Part shown: positions 11,253 through 23,100 of the stretch, one piece after another | Position numbering within the stretch: the first letter of the stretch is position 1 | Layout of the letters: each line of letters opens with the position of its first letter | From: Akebia trifoliata | Lineage: Eukaryota > Streptophyta > Magnoliopsida > Ranunculales > Lardizabalaceae | NCBI GenBank assembly: GCA_017979445.1 | Contig: CM030706.1 | Location: 13,130,967 to 13,194,966 of the forward strand | DNA: 64,000 bases | Direction: 5' to 3' | The notes under the pieces: generated by a model | What the model was told of the DNA's origin: nothing | The model's database searches: none | Seen by the model: the letters and a program-made list of their open reading frames with translations, nothing else | Made by a program: the position numbers and the translations under genes

Positions 11253-11592
11253 CACCCTATTTTTGCACTCGCCTGATTAATCAACTCGTCAACCCGATTG
11301 CAACGGTTCTCAATGATGGATGTTTATTCCAATACTTTATTTGTTACTAGATGTGTTTCAGAAATTCAGATGAGGTATCTCAAGCTAACAGTTAAAATAA
11401 TTAAATAATAACTCTAGTTAAAATAATTCTAATTAAAATATAACTCTACCTAAAACAATTATAATTAAACAATAAATCTGTCTAAAAGTATTATAATTAA
11501 ACATTAACTTTATCTAAAAGGTACTTTAAAAAAATTTATAAATAGGGGTCCCTACAACTTATTTTCGGATCCGCGGATCGAGGGCACTTTCA
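11253..11592 (+). repeat. Truncated second LTR at the 5' end of E3
   Basis: A second LTR start (CCCTATTTTTGCACTCGCC) follows directly on the end of the first LTR. It carries the same internal deletion as 5093-5978 and a further deletion between the TATA region and the terminal CA (11592). The LTR-LTR join is base-for-base that of 5970-5990 read on the other strand. Confidence 0.8.
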
Positions 11593-11593
11593 G

Positions 11594-11612
11594 TGGCGAC
11601 TTTGCTGGGGAC
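11594..11612 (+). promoter_or_regulatory. Primer-binding site of E3
   Basis: TGGCGACTTTGCTGGGGAC, a variant of the tRNA-Arg-type site at 44063 and 59022, one base after the LTR end. Confidence 0.7.
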
Positions 11613-12759
11613 TATTGAGGATCAAACTTGAAAAATCCTAAGTATGGGAGCATTGCCAAGATGACCTAGTTTTTTTTATTATTTAGTTGGATTTATTTTA
11701 TTTAGTTTTTCTATTTATTTATTTTTTATCTTGATTGTAGATGATTTTGGGTATTGCATTTTTTTTTCTCCAATTAAGGATAACTTTTTTATGACCCCTA
11801 AATAATGAAGGATTCAAATTGACCTATGAAAATGATGGAATGATGAAGGTTGGACAGAAATATTAAAATATTTTTAGAGAATATTCTAGTGAGAATTAAG
11901 TCTGGGAGCCTCTTAATAAAACATAGATCTCGTCGAGTAGATTAATTTAGAATCTGAGTTCACTCAATTTCGTTATCGGAAGCCTTAGATATCATCGATG
12001 CAAGTTCAATCTGTAAATCTGGAATTATTTCTGAATGAAAGTTGGGACAGCAACGTTAAAACTTTTTTAACAGAACATTCTAGTGAGAATTAAGTCTAGG
12101 AACCTCTTAATAAAACGTAGATCTCATCGAGTAGATTAATTTAGAAGTTGAGTTCACTCAATTTCGTTATCAGAAGTCTTAGATATCATCGATGTAAGTT
12201 GAATCTGTAAATCTGAAATTATTTCTGAATGAAGGTTGGGACAGCAACGTTAAAACGTTTTTACAGAACATTCTGGTGAGAACTAAGTCTAGACACCTGT
12301 TAATAAAATGTAGATCTCATCCAGTAGATTAATTTAGAACTTGAGTTCACTCGATTTCGTTATCGGGAGCCTTAGATATCATCGATGCAAGTTCAGATTG
12401 TATTTTCCTAATTCACAGAAAATCTGAATTTATCTAATGTTGGCACAATTAATGTTCTTGAGAGTGAGCTCATCTCAACCATTGTCATTCTATCATCAAT
12501 GTAACACCTATTGGAATCTCGATTTATTTTGGATAACCTAAAAGTGATCATTGATTGGACCTTAAAAATTATAAAAATTATGCTTATTGCAATGTTTGTT
12601 TGATCAATTATTATATGCCATGCTCATTAATTGATTTGCCATGATCTTGACAGATATATTTGTGAATGGTTTGATTTCATCTTAATTTCGATGTGATGGG
12701 TTTTGGATTATTTTCTTGACCAATATTCATTTGATATCCATATGTGATGACATAATCTG
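11613..12759 (+). other. E3 untranslated leader
   Basis: Non-coding leader. Its start matches the E1, E8 and E9 leaders (CAAGTATGGGAGCATTGC near 11640). It contains the 193-bp triple repeat at 11844-12415 and, near 12500-12590, the conserved stretch ending in TTGATTGGACC that is also found in E1 and E9. Confidence 0.7.
11844..12415 (+). repeat. Three tandem copies of a ~193-bp leader repeat
   Basis: Units start at about 11844 (GAAGGTTGG), 12037 (GAAAGTTGGG) and 12231 (GAAGGTTGGG). Each contains CATTCT(A/G)GTGAGAA, TAGATCTC, ATTTCGTTATC and TTAGATATCATCGATG. I do not see the unit in the other leaders, so the amplification looks specific to E3. Confidence 0.85.
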
Positions 12760-13560
12760 GCCCATGGGCCCACGTGTTTGAAAAAGGCCCCGGGCACACC
12801 CCACCCTATGTTGCACATACCACAAGCACGTTTACTGTTTTACCCACTTACACGTCCCATATAGCCAACGTGGCACTAGTGCGTGGCCCGGTCTCTTCGG
12901 AGATGCGACGTCATTCATGAAAACCACAACTCCAGTCACATACCTTAGGGTATATCAAACTGGGGGCATCAATACCGTCTGATCAGGTGATTCTGAGAGG
13001 TATATTGATGCACCCAAACTGGAGCGACTTGAGCCTTTGACCTATTGTGAGCCACACAGTCACATGTCCCAATTGCCAACGTAGTACTAGTACGTGGTCG
13101 GTCCCCTCGTGGGATGCCAAACCATTAATGAAAGCTACAACCCTTGACTCGTACCCGTAGGTATAAAAGATAATCTAAGTGTATCAATTGCACTTCTTGG
13201 TCAAAACCGGTGCCTAAGCAGATCTTGCCCCGCTGTACCCTACTATACGAGGGGGATAGACTACGTCTATTCTAGACGAGAGGTATTTAAGTGGGCCCTT
13301 ACTCAGCATTGTGCGCCACTTCTCAACTGGAGATCAAACTGGCTGTTTTTGGCTTCAGAGAAGTGAATTGAGGTTTTAGATTATCACCTATAAGGTATAT
13401 AAAACCAAGTCACCACGTATCGAAAGGTATATAGGTGTGCTTGGGCAAGGGTGGCTAGATAAAAATGCATTGCACGTAGTAAGCTTAGAGTCTAGAAACC
13501 TTCCCAGTAGGTCACAACTTGAACTTATCATGGGTGTTCCCGGGTTGTTGATTGATGAAT
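12760..13560 (+). repeat. Duplicated palindromic leader module, E3 copy
   Basis: Two diverged direct copies (about 12852-12955 and 13060-13175). Each runs from GCCAACGT through a ten-base palindrome (GCACTAGTGC, then GTACTAGTAC) to a GGTATA motif; in the second copy this reads GGTATAAAAG near 13161, a good TATA box. A further TATATAAAA is near 13397. The module is conserved in E1, E7 and E9 upstream of ORF1. Confidence 0.8.
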
Positions 13561-13739
13561 GTATGGATGTATGTGAATGATGAGATCAGAGTGTATGATT
13601 GTCCTCAAGGATAAAAAATGTTATTTTTGAAAATCAAAATGGGTGCACCGACACAATAAAAAATACATCTCTTGCAAATGACCCAGCCCAACTTGATCCA
13701 ACAATCCTGATGGACCGGGCCATTTAAATCGAAATAGAA

Positions 13740-14130
13740 ATCAAATTTTCAAAGAAGAAAAATAGTTTACAAAGGGAAAGTATTTTCTAGAAAAAATATT
13801 TTCCAAAAGAAGTGTTTTCCAAAAAAAGTGTTATTCTCTAAAAAAAATGTTTTTAAGAAAAAACGTTTTTCTAAAAAATATTTTCCAAGAGAAGATACTT
13901 TCCAAATAAAAAACTATTTTTCAGAGAAAAAATATTTTCTAGAAGAAAATATTTTCCAAAAGAAAAGAAAAAGAAGGAAAAATAATTTGCAAAAGATCTA
14001 TTTTTGCATGAAAATTTTTTATGGAAAACTACCAAAAAATGTTGCAAAAAAATAATCAGATTTGTGAAATAAAAATATTATTTTCCAATATTTTTCAAGA
14101 GTGCAACATAATAATCATTGAATGGATGAA
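13740..14130 (+). repeat. A/T-rich imperfect TTTTCCAAAAGAA repeats; site of the ORF1 deletion
   Basis: Imperfect short repeats of TTTTCCA(A/G)AAGAA. The same block precedes ORF1 in E7 (46200-46360) and E9 (62020-62150). Here it is followed within a few dozen bases by the sequence that in E9 lies after ORF1 (63476 onward), so ORF1 is deleted. The open frame at 13828-14055 is a product of this composition. Confidence 0.65.
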
Positions 14131-14999
14131 TTTTTTAATGGATTGGTGCACAAAATTCAATAAAATCTCAGGGTTCATTTAAAATGTTATCAAAGGGGTG
14201 ACACTGAAATTAGTTAAATTCACCTTCAAATAGGTTTAAGGGTTATCATTGTATCTAAGCTCAATCGTCCATCGTCTAGTTAGGGTTGTAAATCCGGTCA
14301 GTTAGAGTAAACGTCAATATCAAGTCAACAGTCAGAAATGACCTCAAAATTTTTCAATATCGCACAGTTGTTCCATGAAGATTATCGTGCCTCAATCCTG
14401 TTGTTTGTAAGCAATGTCTCAGTCCTCAGTCCTAATCAAGCCCATTGTGGGTAGTTGTATTGAGTTTTCATGAGTTATTTGAGTTAGCTCGAGTCCAAAT
14501 TTTCAATGTCATATTTTCTTTAGATCGAGTCTACTCTTTTCCTGTTGAGTCGAGTTAGCTTATTGAGTTTATAGAGGTGTCTGTCGTCCCTTCTGAATTT
14601 GATTGAATAAAGAAAATTTTTGAATACCTCAAGCGCATTAAAGAATTAACTAATAATCTAGCTTCAAGTATATATTTTTCTCCTGAACAAGAAGATAAGA
14701 GTCGGGCTCAAGAAAGCAAAGGTCATTGACCTCGGAACAGAAATAAATTCTCAAAGAGATTCAAATAGAAACCATCTTATCTCTAGAGGAACACAAGGGG
14801 ATAATGAATTTTCTCAGAAATTTCAAAAGACTTGTTCGCATGGGTCTATGAAGATATGTTAAGTGCAAGCTTGGGTGTTATTCAACATGAAATAAGTACT
14901 CGTCTATATCAATGGAATCAAAGAAGATATTATAAAATGTATCAGTGCTATCCTCACTACATCTTGAGTTGCAAATCACATATTATCAATCGATACGGG
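14131..14999 (+). pseudogene. E3 gag-start and pre-RT remnants
   Basis: About 14131-14410 matches 63476-63720 in E9, the ORF1-gag intergenic region and gag start, but the gag frame is lost. About 14640-14900 matches the acidic linker before RT, with recognisable VIDLGTE-like and SRGTQG-like stretches out of frame. The RT and RNase H regions are absent. Confidence 0.6.
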
Positions 15000-15680
15000 G
15001 ATACTTTTTGAACTGATCTCTGATAATGGAACGTACTTCAAAGCATAAATCATTACTCTCCTGTTCAAAGTTGAAGATCCGGAATCACAAATCACCCCCT
15101 ACCGTCCTCAGATCAATGGAACGGTTGAAGCAGTTAGTAAGAGTATCAAGACTATCATCAGGAAAATGAGTCAATCACATCGAGATTGGTCAGAAAAATT
15201 ATCATTCACACTGTGGACATATCGAACTCTAATTCGATCCTCTACTGGAGCTACTCCCTACTCCTTAGTGTATGGCATGGAAGCAGTCTTGCCAGTTGAA
15301 ATGGAAATTCCGTCTCTCATGGTCTTGTTGGAAAATCATTTGTTAGAAACAGATTGGGTTCGTCAGCATATGAAGAATTAAACTTGATCGAAGAAAACGA
15401 GTTAAAGCCCTGTATCACGTGCAAGCTTATCTAAGAAGAGTCACCTGTACATTTGTCAAGAAGGTCAAAGCTCATCATTTACAAGTCAAAGATTTAACTA
15501 TCAGACTTCAAAGAAAATTGAACACTCCTCCTCAACTATAGGAGAAAGTCTAAATTGGAGAAATTCATTCATTAAGGAAATACTGTCTGGAAAAGTCTTC
15601 AAGATCATGATGGAAGTGAACTACCAGAGTCAACCAACCTTGACCAAATCAAACGGTACTACATTTAAGGAGGTCATTTT
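15000..15680 (+). pseudogene. E3 integrase remnant (second half of catalytic core plus C-terminal domain)
   Basis: Translation gives ELISDNGTYFKA with the second catalytic Asp, then PYRPQINGTVEAVSK with the catalytic Glu, then SHRDWSEKLSFTLWTYRT and ATPYSLVYGMEAVLPVEME, all typical of Ty3/gypsy integrase. The zinc-finger region and first catalytic Asp are deleted. A one-base deletion near 15368 shifts the frame, and there are stops beyond it. The C-terminal part continues to the DQIKRYYI-like end near 15660. Not functional. Confidence 0.85.
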
Positions 15681-17180
15681 TGGCCGAATCAATTTTCCTA
15701 TTACCTAGTTCTTTATTCTCCTTTGTCAACCCCTTTTGCAGCCTGTTCAAAAAGAGAAAATTTGTGCCTTTTCTTTCTCAGCCCGATCACCTAACCTAGG
15801 GGAGGGAAAATCTGAACTACGTTTTGGTCTGATCCCAAAAATTTGGGGTACGTAGGCAACCTGAGAAGTTACTTCAGGCCCGACCACATCAAAATAAAAA
15901 AATATATATAGATTCCCCGACAAAGGAAAAATCTAAAAAGAAAAAAATTCAAAAGAAAAAGAAATATCATCCAAAATTGGGAAGAAAGTTCAAGAAAATT
16001 TTTTAAATGAAATGCCACACAAGGGGCATTTGGGTTTTTGAGCCTCAAAATTCCTTTCTTTTTATGTCCAGTCCCAAGCCTACCTATAAAAGTCCTCTTA
16101 AGTACCGTGTGAAAAAGTCAAGGAGGGTAGCGAAGCATGATCAGACAGTAATTCTAGAACTTCAGAGGAGAAGAAAAATATTAAAAAAAAATGAAGAAGC
16201 CTGCTAAGTTGATAACCCGGAAAGGGCGACTTAGGCAAAAATTAAGGCAAGCTCGCAAGGTTGAAAATCTGAAAGGACAATTTTGGCAACAATCAGAGCA
16301 AAGAAAAAAGAAAGAGCTCGCTAGATCAAAAACCTGAAAAGGCGATCTAGGTAAAAACTAGAGCAAGCTCGCTAGATTGAAAACCTGAAAAGGCGATCTA
16401 GGCAAAAGTTAGAGCAATAAAGAAAAACAGAAGAAAATCCCAAGCTGAAAGCGGTCCGAGCTGAAACATCAGAAGTTCGAATCATCAAGTTCAATACTCA
16501 GCTTAAACTAGGCATAGATTCAGAAGCCACAAGTATCTTGTCTATGATCGATCTGAAAATTCTTACTTCCCCAAGTGAACCAATGGAGAGAAGGGTGAAT
16601 TCTATGATGAGTCTCAAAAGGAAATATTTTTTTCTTGAGCCTGACTCAAAATCTTCAATAAAATAATCAAAATTAAAAGTTGGATCTTTATTGCGCTTGT
16701 GGTAATCAAATATTTCAAACCTTCATACAAGGGGCATTTTTCTTTTTCCTCTAAATATGTAATTCTCCCCCTTATACTAGGGACATTTTTTAATGATGTG
16801 TTCAATGCCATGTTTATTGTCAAACTAGGGACATTTTGTTTTTGAGCAATGTTAATCCTAAAAGATAATGAGAACTCCAAACTTAATGTTACCCTCTTGA
16901 TAACAGTTCTTCAAAAAACTCTTGAGGTTCAAAAGAAATAAAAACTCAGGTTTTAAATTTATAAAACTTTTGGATAAATCGTTGAGGTTCAAACAAAAGC
17001 ACTTCGGATATCACATTAGACTGTGTCTAGAGATCAACTAATATGGTATTCCCAGATCCAATCATTCCAGGATTCGATCATTTCTCGTCAAGATTCAGTA
17101 TCTTCCAGATTTATTCAATTCACTCTGATCAGTATTTTCCAAATTCATTCATTTTTTCCCAAAAGTCCTTCATTCCTTCA
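15681..17180 (+). other. E3 3' UTR, first part
   Basis: Non-coding. It contains a block conserved with E2 (15780-15880 versus 26140-26250, including ACTACGTTTTGGTCTGATCCC and TACGTAGGCAACC), AGGGGCATTT or AGGGACATTT motifs near 16022, 16730, 16783 and 16825, and a ~50-bp minisatellite. The ORFs at 16007-16207 and 16614-16880 are not conserved. Confidence 0.7.
16206..16425 (+). repeat. About 50-bp minisatellite in the E3 3' UTR
   Basis: Four degenerate units beginning AGCTCGCTAGATTGAAAACC or similar, near 16206, 16250, 16315 and 16366. The last two are the most alike. Inverted counterpart in E2 at 9130-9360. Confidence 0.8.
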
Positions 17181-17184
17181 CAAA

Positions 17185-20100
17185 TTTTGCTCAGTTGCCG
17201 TCAAGGATTAACTTGGATTTTGCTCAGTTGCCGCCAAGGGTTATCTTGGATTTTGCTCAGTTGCCGCCAAGGGTTATCTTAGATTTTGCTCAGATGCCGC
17301 CAAGGGTTATCTTGGATTTTGCTCAGTTTCCGCCAAGGGTTATCTTAGATTTTGCTCAGATGCCGCCAAGGGTTTTCTTAGAATTATGCTCAGATACCGC
17401 CGAGGGTTTTCTCGGAACTATGCTCAGATGCCGCCACGGGTTTTCTTGGAATTATGTTCAGATGACGCCGAGGGTTTTCTCAGAACTATGCTCAGATGCC
17501 GCCAAGGGTTTTCTAGAATTATGCTCAGATGCCGCCGAGGGTTTTCTCGAACTATGCTCAGATGCCGCCAAGGTTTTCTTGGAATTATGCTCAGATGCCG
17601 TCGAGGGTTTTCTCGGAACTATGCTCAGATACCGCCAAGGGTTTTCCTGGAATTATGCTCAGATGCCGCCAAGGATTTTCTTGGAATTATGCTCAGAGGC
17701 CGCCGAAGGTTTTCTCGGAACTATGCTCAGATGCCGCCAATGGTTTTCTTGGAATTATGCTTAGATACCGCCGCGGGTTTTCTTGGAACTATGCCCAGAT
17801 GCCGCCAAGGGTTTTTCTTGGAATTATGCTCAGATGCCGCCGAGGGTTTTCTCGGAAATATGCTCAGATGCCTGCAAGGGTTTTCTTGGAATTATGCTTC
17901 GATGCCGCCGAGGATTTTCTCGGAACTATTCTCAGATGCCGCCAAGGGTTTTCTTGGAATTATGCTTAGATGCCGTCGAGGGTTTTCTCGGAACTATGCT
18001 CAGATGGTTTTCTAGGAATTATGCTTAGATACCAGCGAGGGTTTTCTCGGAACTATGCTCAGATGCCGCCAAAGGTTTTCTTGGAATTATGCTCAGATGC
18101 CGCCGAGGGTTTACTCGGAACTATGCTCAGATTCCGCCAAAGATTTTCTTGGAATTATGCTCAGATGCTGCCAAGGGTTTTCTTGGAATTATGCTCAGAC
18201 GCCACCAAGGGTTTTCTTAGAATTATGCTCAGATGCCGCCAAGGGTTTTCTTGGAATTATACTCAGATGCCACCGAGGGTTTTCTCGGAACTATGCTCAA
18301 ATGCCGCCAAGGGTTTTCTTGGAATTATGCTCAGATGCCGCCGAGGGTTTTCTCGGAACTATGCTCAGATGCCGCCGAGGGTTTTCTCGGAACTATGCTT
18401 AGATGCCGCAAAGGGTTTTATGGAATTATGCTCAGATGCCGCCGAGGGTTTTCTTGGAATTATGCTCAGATGCCGCCGAGGGTTTTCTCGGAACTATGCT
18501 CAAATGCCGCCAAGGGTTTTCTTGGAATTATGCTCAGATGTCGCCGAGGGTTTTCTCGGAACTATGCTCAGATGCCACCAAGGGTTTTCTTGGAATTATG
18601 CTCAGATACCGCCGAGGGTTTCTTGGAATTATGCTCAGTTGCCGCCGAGGGCTTTCTCGGAATTATTCTAAGATACCGCCAAGGTTTTTCTTGGAATTAT
18701 GCTCAGATGCCGCTAAGGGTTTTCTCGGAACTATACTCAGATGCCGCTAAGGGTTTTCTTGGAATTATGCTCAGATGCCGCCAAGGGTTTTCCTGGAATT
18801 ATACTCAGATGCCGCCAAGGGTTTTCTTAGAATTATGCTCAGATGCCGTCGAGGGTTTTCTCGAAACTATGCTCAGATGCCGCCAAGGGTTTTCTTGGAA
18901 TTATGCTCAGATGCCGTTGAGGGTTTTCTCGGAACTATGCTCAGATGCCGCCAAGGGTTTTCTTGGAATTATGCTCAGATGCCGTCGAGGGTTTTCTCGG
19001 AACTATGCTCAGATGCCGCCAAGGGTTTTCTTGGAATTATGCTTAGATACCGCCAAGGATTTTCTTGGAATTATGCTTAGATGCCGCCGAGGGTTTTCTC
19101 GGAACTATGTTCAGATGCCGCCAAGGGTTTTCTTGGAATTATGCTTAGATACCGCCGAAGGTTTTCTCGGAACTATGCTCAGATGCCGCCAAGGGTTTTC
19201 TTCGAATTATGCTCAGATGCCGTCGAGGGTTTTCTCAGAACAATGCTCAGATGCCGCCAAGGGTTTTCTTGGAATTAAGCTCAGATGCCGTCGAGGGTTT
19301 TCTTGGAACTATTCTCAGATGCCGCCAAGGGATTTCTTGGAATTATGCTCAGATGCCGCCGAGGGTTTTCTCGGAACTATGGTCAGATGGTTTTCTAGGA
19401 ATTATGCTCAGATACCGTCGAGTGTTTTCTCGGAACTATGCTCAGATGCCGCCAAGGGTTTTCTTGGAATTATGCTCAGATGCCGCCAAGGGTTTTCTTG
19501 GAATTATGCTCAGATACCGCCGAGGGTTTTCTCGGAACTATGCTCAGATGCCGCCAAGGGTTTTCTTGGAATTATGCTTAGATGCCGCCGAGGGTTTTCT
19601 CGGAACTATGCTCAGATGCCGCCAAGGGTTTTCTCGAAACTATGCTCAGATGCCGCCAAGGGTTTTCTTGGAATTATGCTCAGATGCCGCCAAGGGTTTT
19701 CTTGGAATTATGCTCAGATGCCGCCGAGGGATTTCTCGGAACTATGTTTTCATGCCGCCAAGGGTTTTCTTGGAATATGCTCAGATGCCGCCAAGGGTTT
19801 TCTTGGAATTATCCTCAAATACCGTCGAGGTTTTCTCGGAACTATGCTCAGATGCCGCCAAGGGTTTTCTTGGAATTATGCTCAGATGCCGCTGAGGGTT
19901 TTTCTCGGAACTATGTTTAGATGCCTCCAAGGGTTTTCTTGGAATTCTGCTCAGATGCCGCCGAGGGTTTTCTCGGAACTATGCTCAGATTCCGCCAAAG
20001 GTTTTCTTGGAATTATGCTCAGATGCCGCCAAGGGTTTTCTTGGAATTATGCTCTGATACCACCAAGGGTTTTCTTAGAATTATGCTTAGATGCTGCTAA

Positions 20101-23100
20101 GGGTTTTCTTGGAATTATACTCAGATGCCACCGAGGGTTTTCTCGGAACTATGCTCAAATGCCGCCAAGGGTTTTCTTGGAATTATGCTTAGATGCCGTC
20201 GAGGGTTTTCTCGGAACTATGTTCAGATGCCGCCAAGGGTTTTCTTGGAATTATGCTTAGATACCGCCGAAGGTTTTCTCGGAACTATGCTCAGATGCCG
20301 CCAAGGGTTTTCTTGGAATTATGCTCAGATGCCGTCGAGGGTTTTCTCAGAACAATGCTCAGATGCCGCCAAGGGTTTTCTTGGAATTAAGCTCAGATGC
20401 CGTCGAGGGTTTTCTTGGAACTATTCTCAGATGCCGCCAAGGGATTTCTTGGAATTATGCTCAGATGCCGCCGAGGGTTTTCTCGGAACTATGGTCAGAT
20501 GGTTTTCTAGGAATTATGCTCAGATACCGTCGAGTGGTTTTCTCGGAACTATGCTCAGATGCCGCCAAGGGTTTTCTTGGAATTATGCTCAGATGCCGCC
20601 AAGGGTTTTCTTGGAATTATGCTCAGATACCGCCGAGGGTTTTCTCGGAACTATGCTCAGATGCCGCCAGGGTTTTCTTGGAATTATGCTTAGATGCCGC
20701 CGAGGGTTTTCTCGGACTATGCTCAGATGCCGCCAAGGGTTTTCTCGAAACTATGCTCAGATGCCGCCAAGGGTTTTCTTGGAATTATGCTCAGATGCCG
20801 CCAAGGGTTTTCTTGGAATTATGCTCAGATGCCGCCGAGGGATTTCTCGGAACTATGTTTTCATGCCGCCAAGGGTTTTCTTGGAATTATGCTCAGATGC
20901 CGCCAAGGGTTTTCTTGGAATTATCCTCAAATACCGTCGATGGTTTTCTCGGAACTATGCTCAGATGCCGCCAAGGGTTTTCTTGGAATTATGCTCAGAT
21001 GCCGCTGAGGGTTTTTCTCGGAACTATGTTTAGATGCCTCCAAGGGTTTTCTTGGAATTCTGCTCAGATGCCGCCGAGGGTTTTCTCGGAACTATGCTCA
21101 GATTCCGCCAAAGGTTTTCTTGGAATTATGCTCAGATGCCGCCAAGGGTTTTCTTGGAATTATGCTCTGATACCACAAGGGTTTTCTTAGAATTATGCTT
21201 AGATGCTGCTAGGGTTTTCTTGGAATTATACTCAGATGCCACCGAGGGTTTTCTCGGAACTATGCTCAATGCCGCCAAGGGTTTTCTTGGAATTATGCTT
21301 AGATGCCGTCGAGGGTTTTCTCGGAACTATGTTCAGATGCCGCCAAGGGTTTTCTTGGAATTATGCTTAGATACCGCCGAAGGTTTTTCTGAACTATGCT
21401 CAGATGCCGCCAAGGGTTTTCTTGGAATTATGCTCAGATGCCGTCGAGGGTTTTCTCAGAACAATGCTCAGATGCCGCCAAGGGTTTTCTTGGAATTAAG
21501 CTCAGATGCCGCCGAGGGTTTTTTTGGAACTATTCTCAGATGCCGCCAAGAGTTTTCTTGGAATTATGCTCAGATGCCGCCGAGGGTTTTCTCGGAACTA
21601 TGGTCAGATGGTTTTCTAGGAATTATGCTCAGATACCGTCGAGTGTTTTCTCGGAACTATGCTCAGATGCCGCCAAGGGTTTTCTTGGAATTATGCTCAG
21701 ATGCCGCCAAGGGTTTTCTTGGAATTATGCTCATATACCGCCGAGGGTTTTCTCGGAACTATGCTCAGATGTCGCCAAGGGTTTTCTTGGAATTATGCTT
21801 AGATGCCGCCGAGGGTTTTCTCGGAACTATGCTCAGATGCCGCCAAGGGTTTTCTCGAAACTATGCTCAGATGCCGCCAAGGGTTTTCTTGGAATTATGC
21901 TCAGATGCCGCCAAGGGTTTTCTTGGAATTATGCTCAGATGCCGCCGAGGGTTTTCTCGGAACTATGTTTTGATGCCGCCAAGGGTTTTCTTGGAATTAT
22001 GCTCAGATGCCGCCAAGGGTTTTCTTGGAATTATCCTCAAATACCGTCGATGGTTTCTCGGAACTATGCTCAGATGCCGCCAAGGGTTTTCTTGGAATTA
22101 TGCTCAGATGCCGCTGAGGGTTTTTCTCGGAACTATGTTTAGATGCCTCCAAGGGTTTTCTTGGAATTCTGCTCAGATGCCGCCGAGGGTTTTCTCGGAA
22201 CTATGCTCAGATTCCGCCAAAGGTTTTCTTGGAATTATGCTCAGATGCCGCCAAGGGTTTTCTTGGAATTATGCTCTGATACCACCAAGGGTTTTCTTAG
22301 AATTATGCTTAGATGCTGCTAAGGGTTTTCTTGGAATTATACTCAGATGCCACCGAGGGTTTTCTCGGAACTATGCTCAAATGCCGCCAAGGGTTTTCTT
22401 GGAATTATGCTCAGATGCCGCCGAGGATTTTTTCTCGGAACTATGCTCAGATGCCGCCAAGGGTTTTCTCGGAACTATGCTAAGATGCCGCCAAGGGTTT
22501 TCTTGGAATTTTGCTCAGATGCCGCCGAGGGTTTTTCTCGGAACTATGCTCAGATGCCGCCAAGGGTTTTCTTGGAATTATGCTCAGATGCCGCCGAGGG
22601 TTTTCTCGGAACTATGTTTTGATGCCGTCATGGGTTTTCTTGGAATTATGCTCAGATGCCGCCAAGGGTTTTCTTGGAATTATGCTTAGATGCCGCCGAG
22701 GGTTTTCTCGGAACTATGTTCAGATGCCGCCAAGGGTTTTCTTGGAATTATGCTTAGATACCGCCGAAGGTTTTCTCGGAACTATGTTCAGATGCCGCCA
22801 AGGGTTTTCTTGGAATTCTGCTCAGATGCCGCCGAGTGTTTTCTCGGAACTATGCTCAGATGCCGCCAAGGGTTTTCTTGGAATTATGTTCAGATGCCGC
22901 CGAGGGTTTACTCGGAATTATGCTCAGATTCCGCCAAAGGTTTTCTTGGAATTATGCTCAGATGCCGCCAAGGGTTTTCTTGGAATTATGCTCAGATGCC
23001 ACCAAGGGTTTTCTTAGAATTATGCTTAGATGCTGCCAAGGGTTTTCTTGGAATTATACTCAGATGCCACCAAGGGTTTTCTCGGAACTATGTTCAAATG

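Noticed and set aside
13828..14055. Lysine/phenylalanine-rich small protein
   Set aside because: Product of the TTTTCCAAAAGAA-type repeats; not conserved as a frame in the other copies.
18233..20260. Large protein gene of 675 codons
   Set aside because: It is one of three overlapping open frames forced by a stop-free 34-bp repeat; no unique sequence, no conserved ends.
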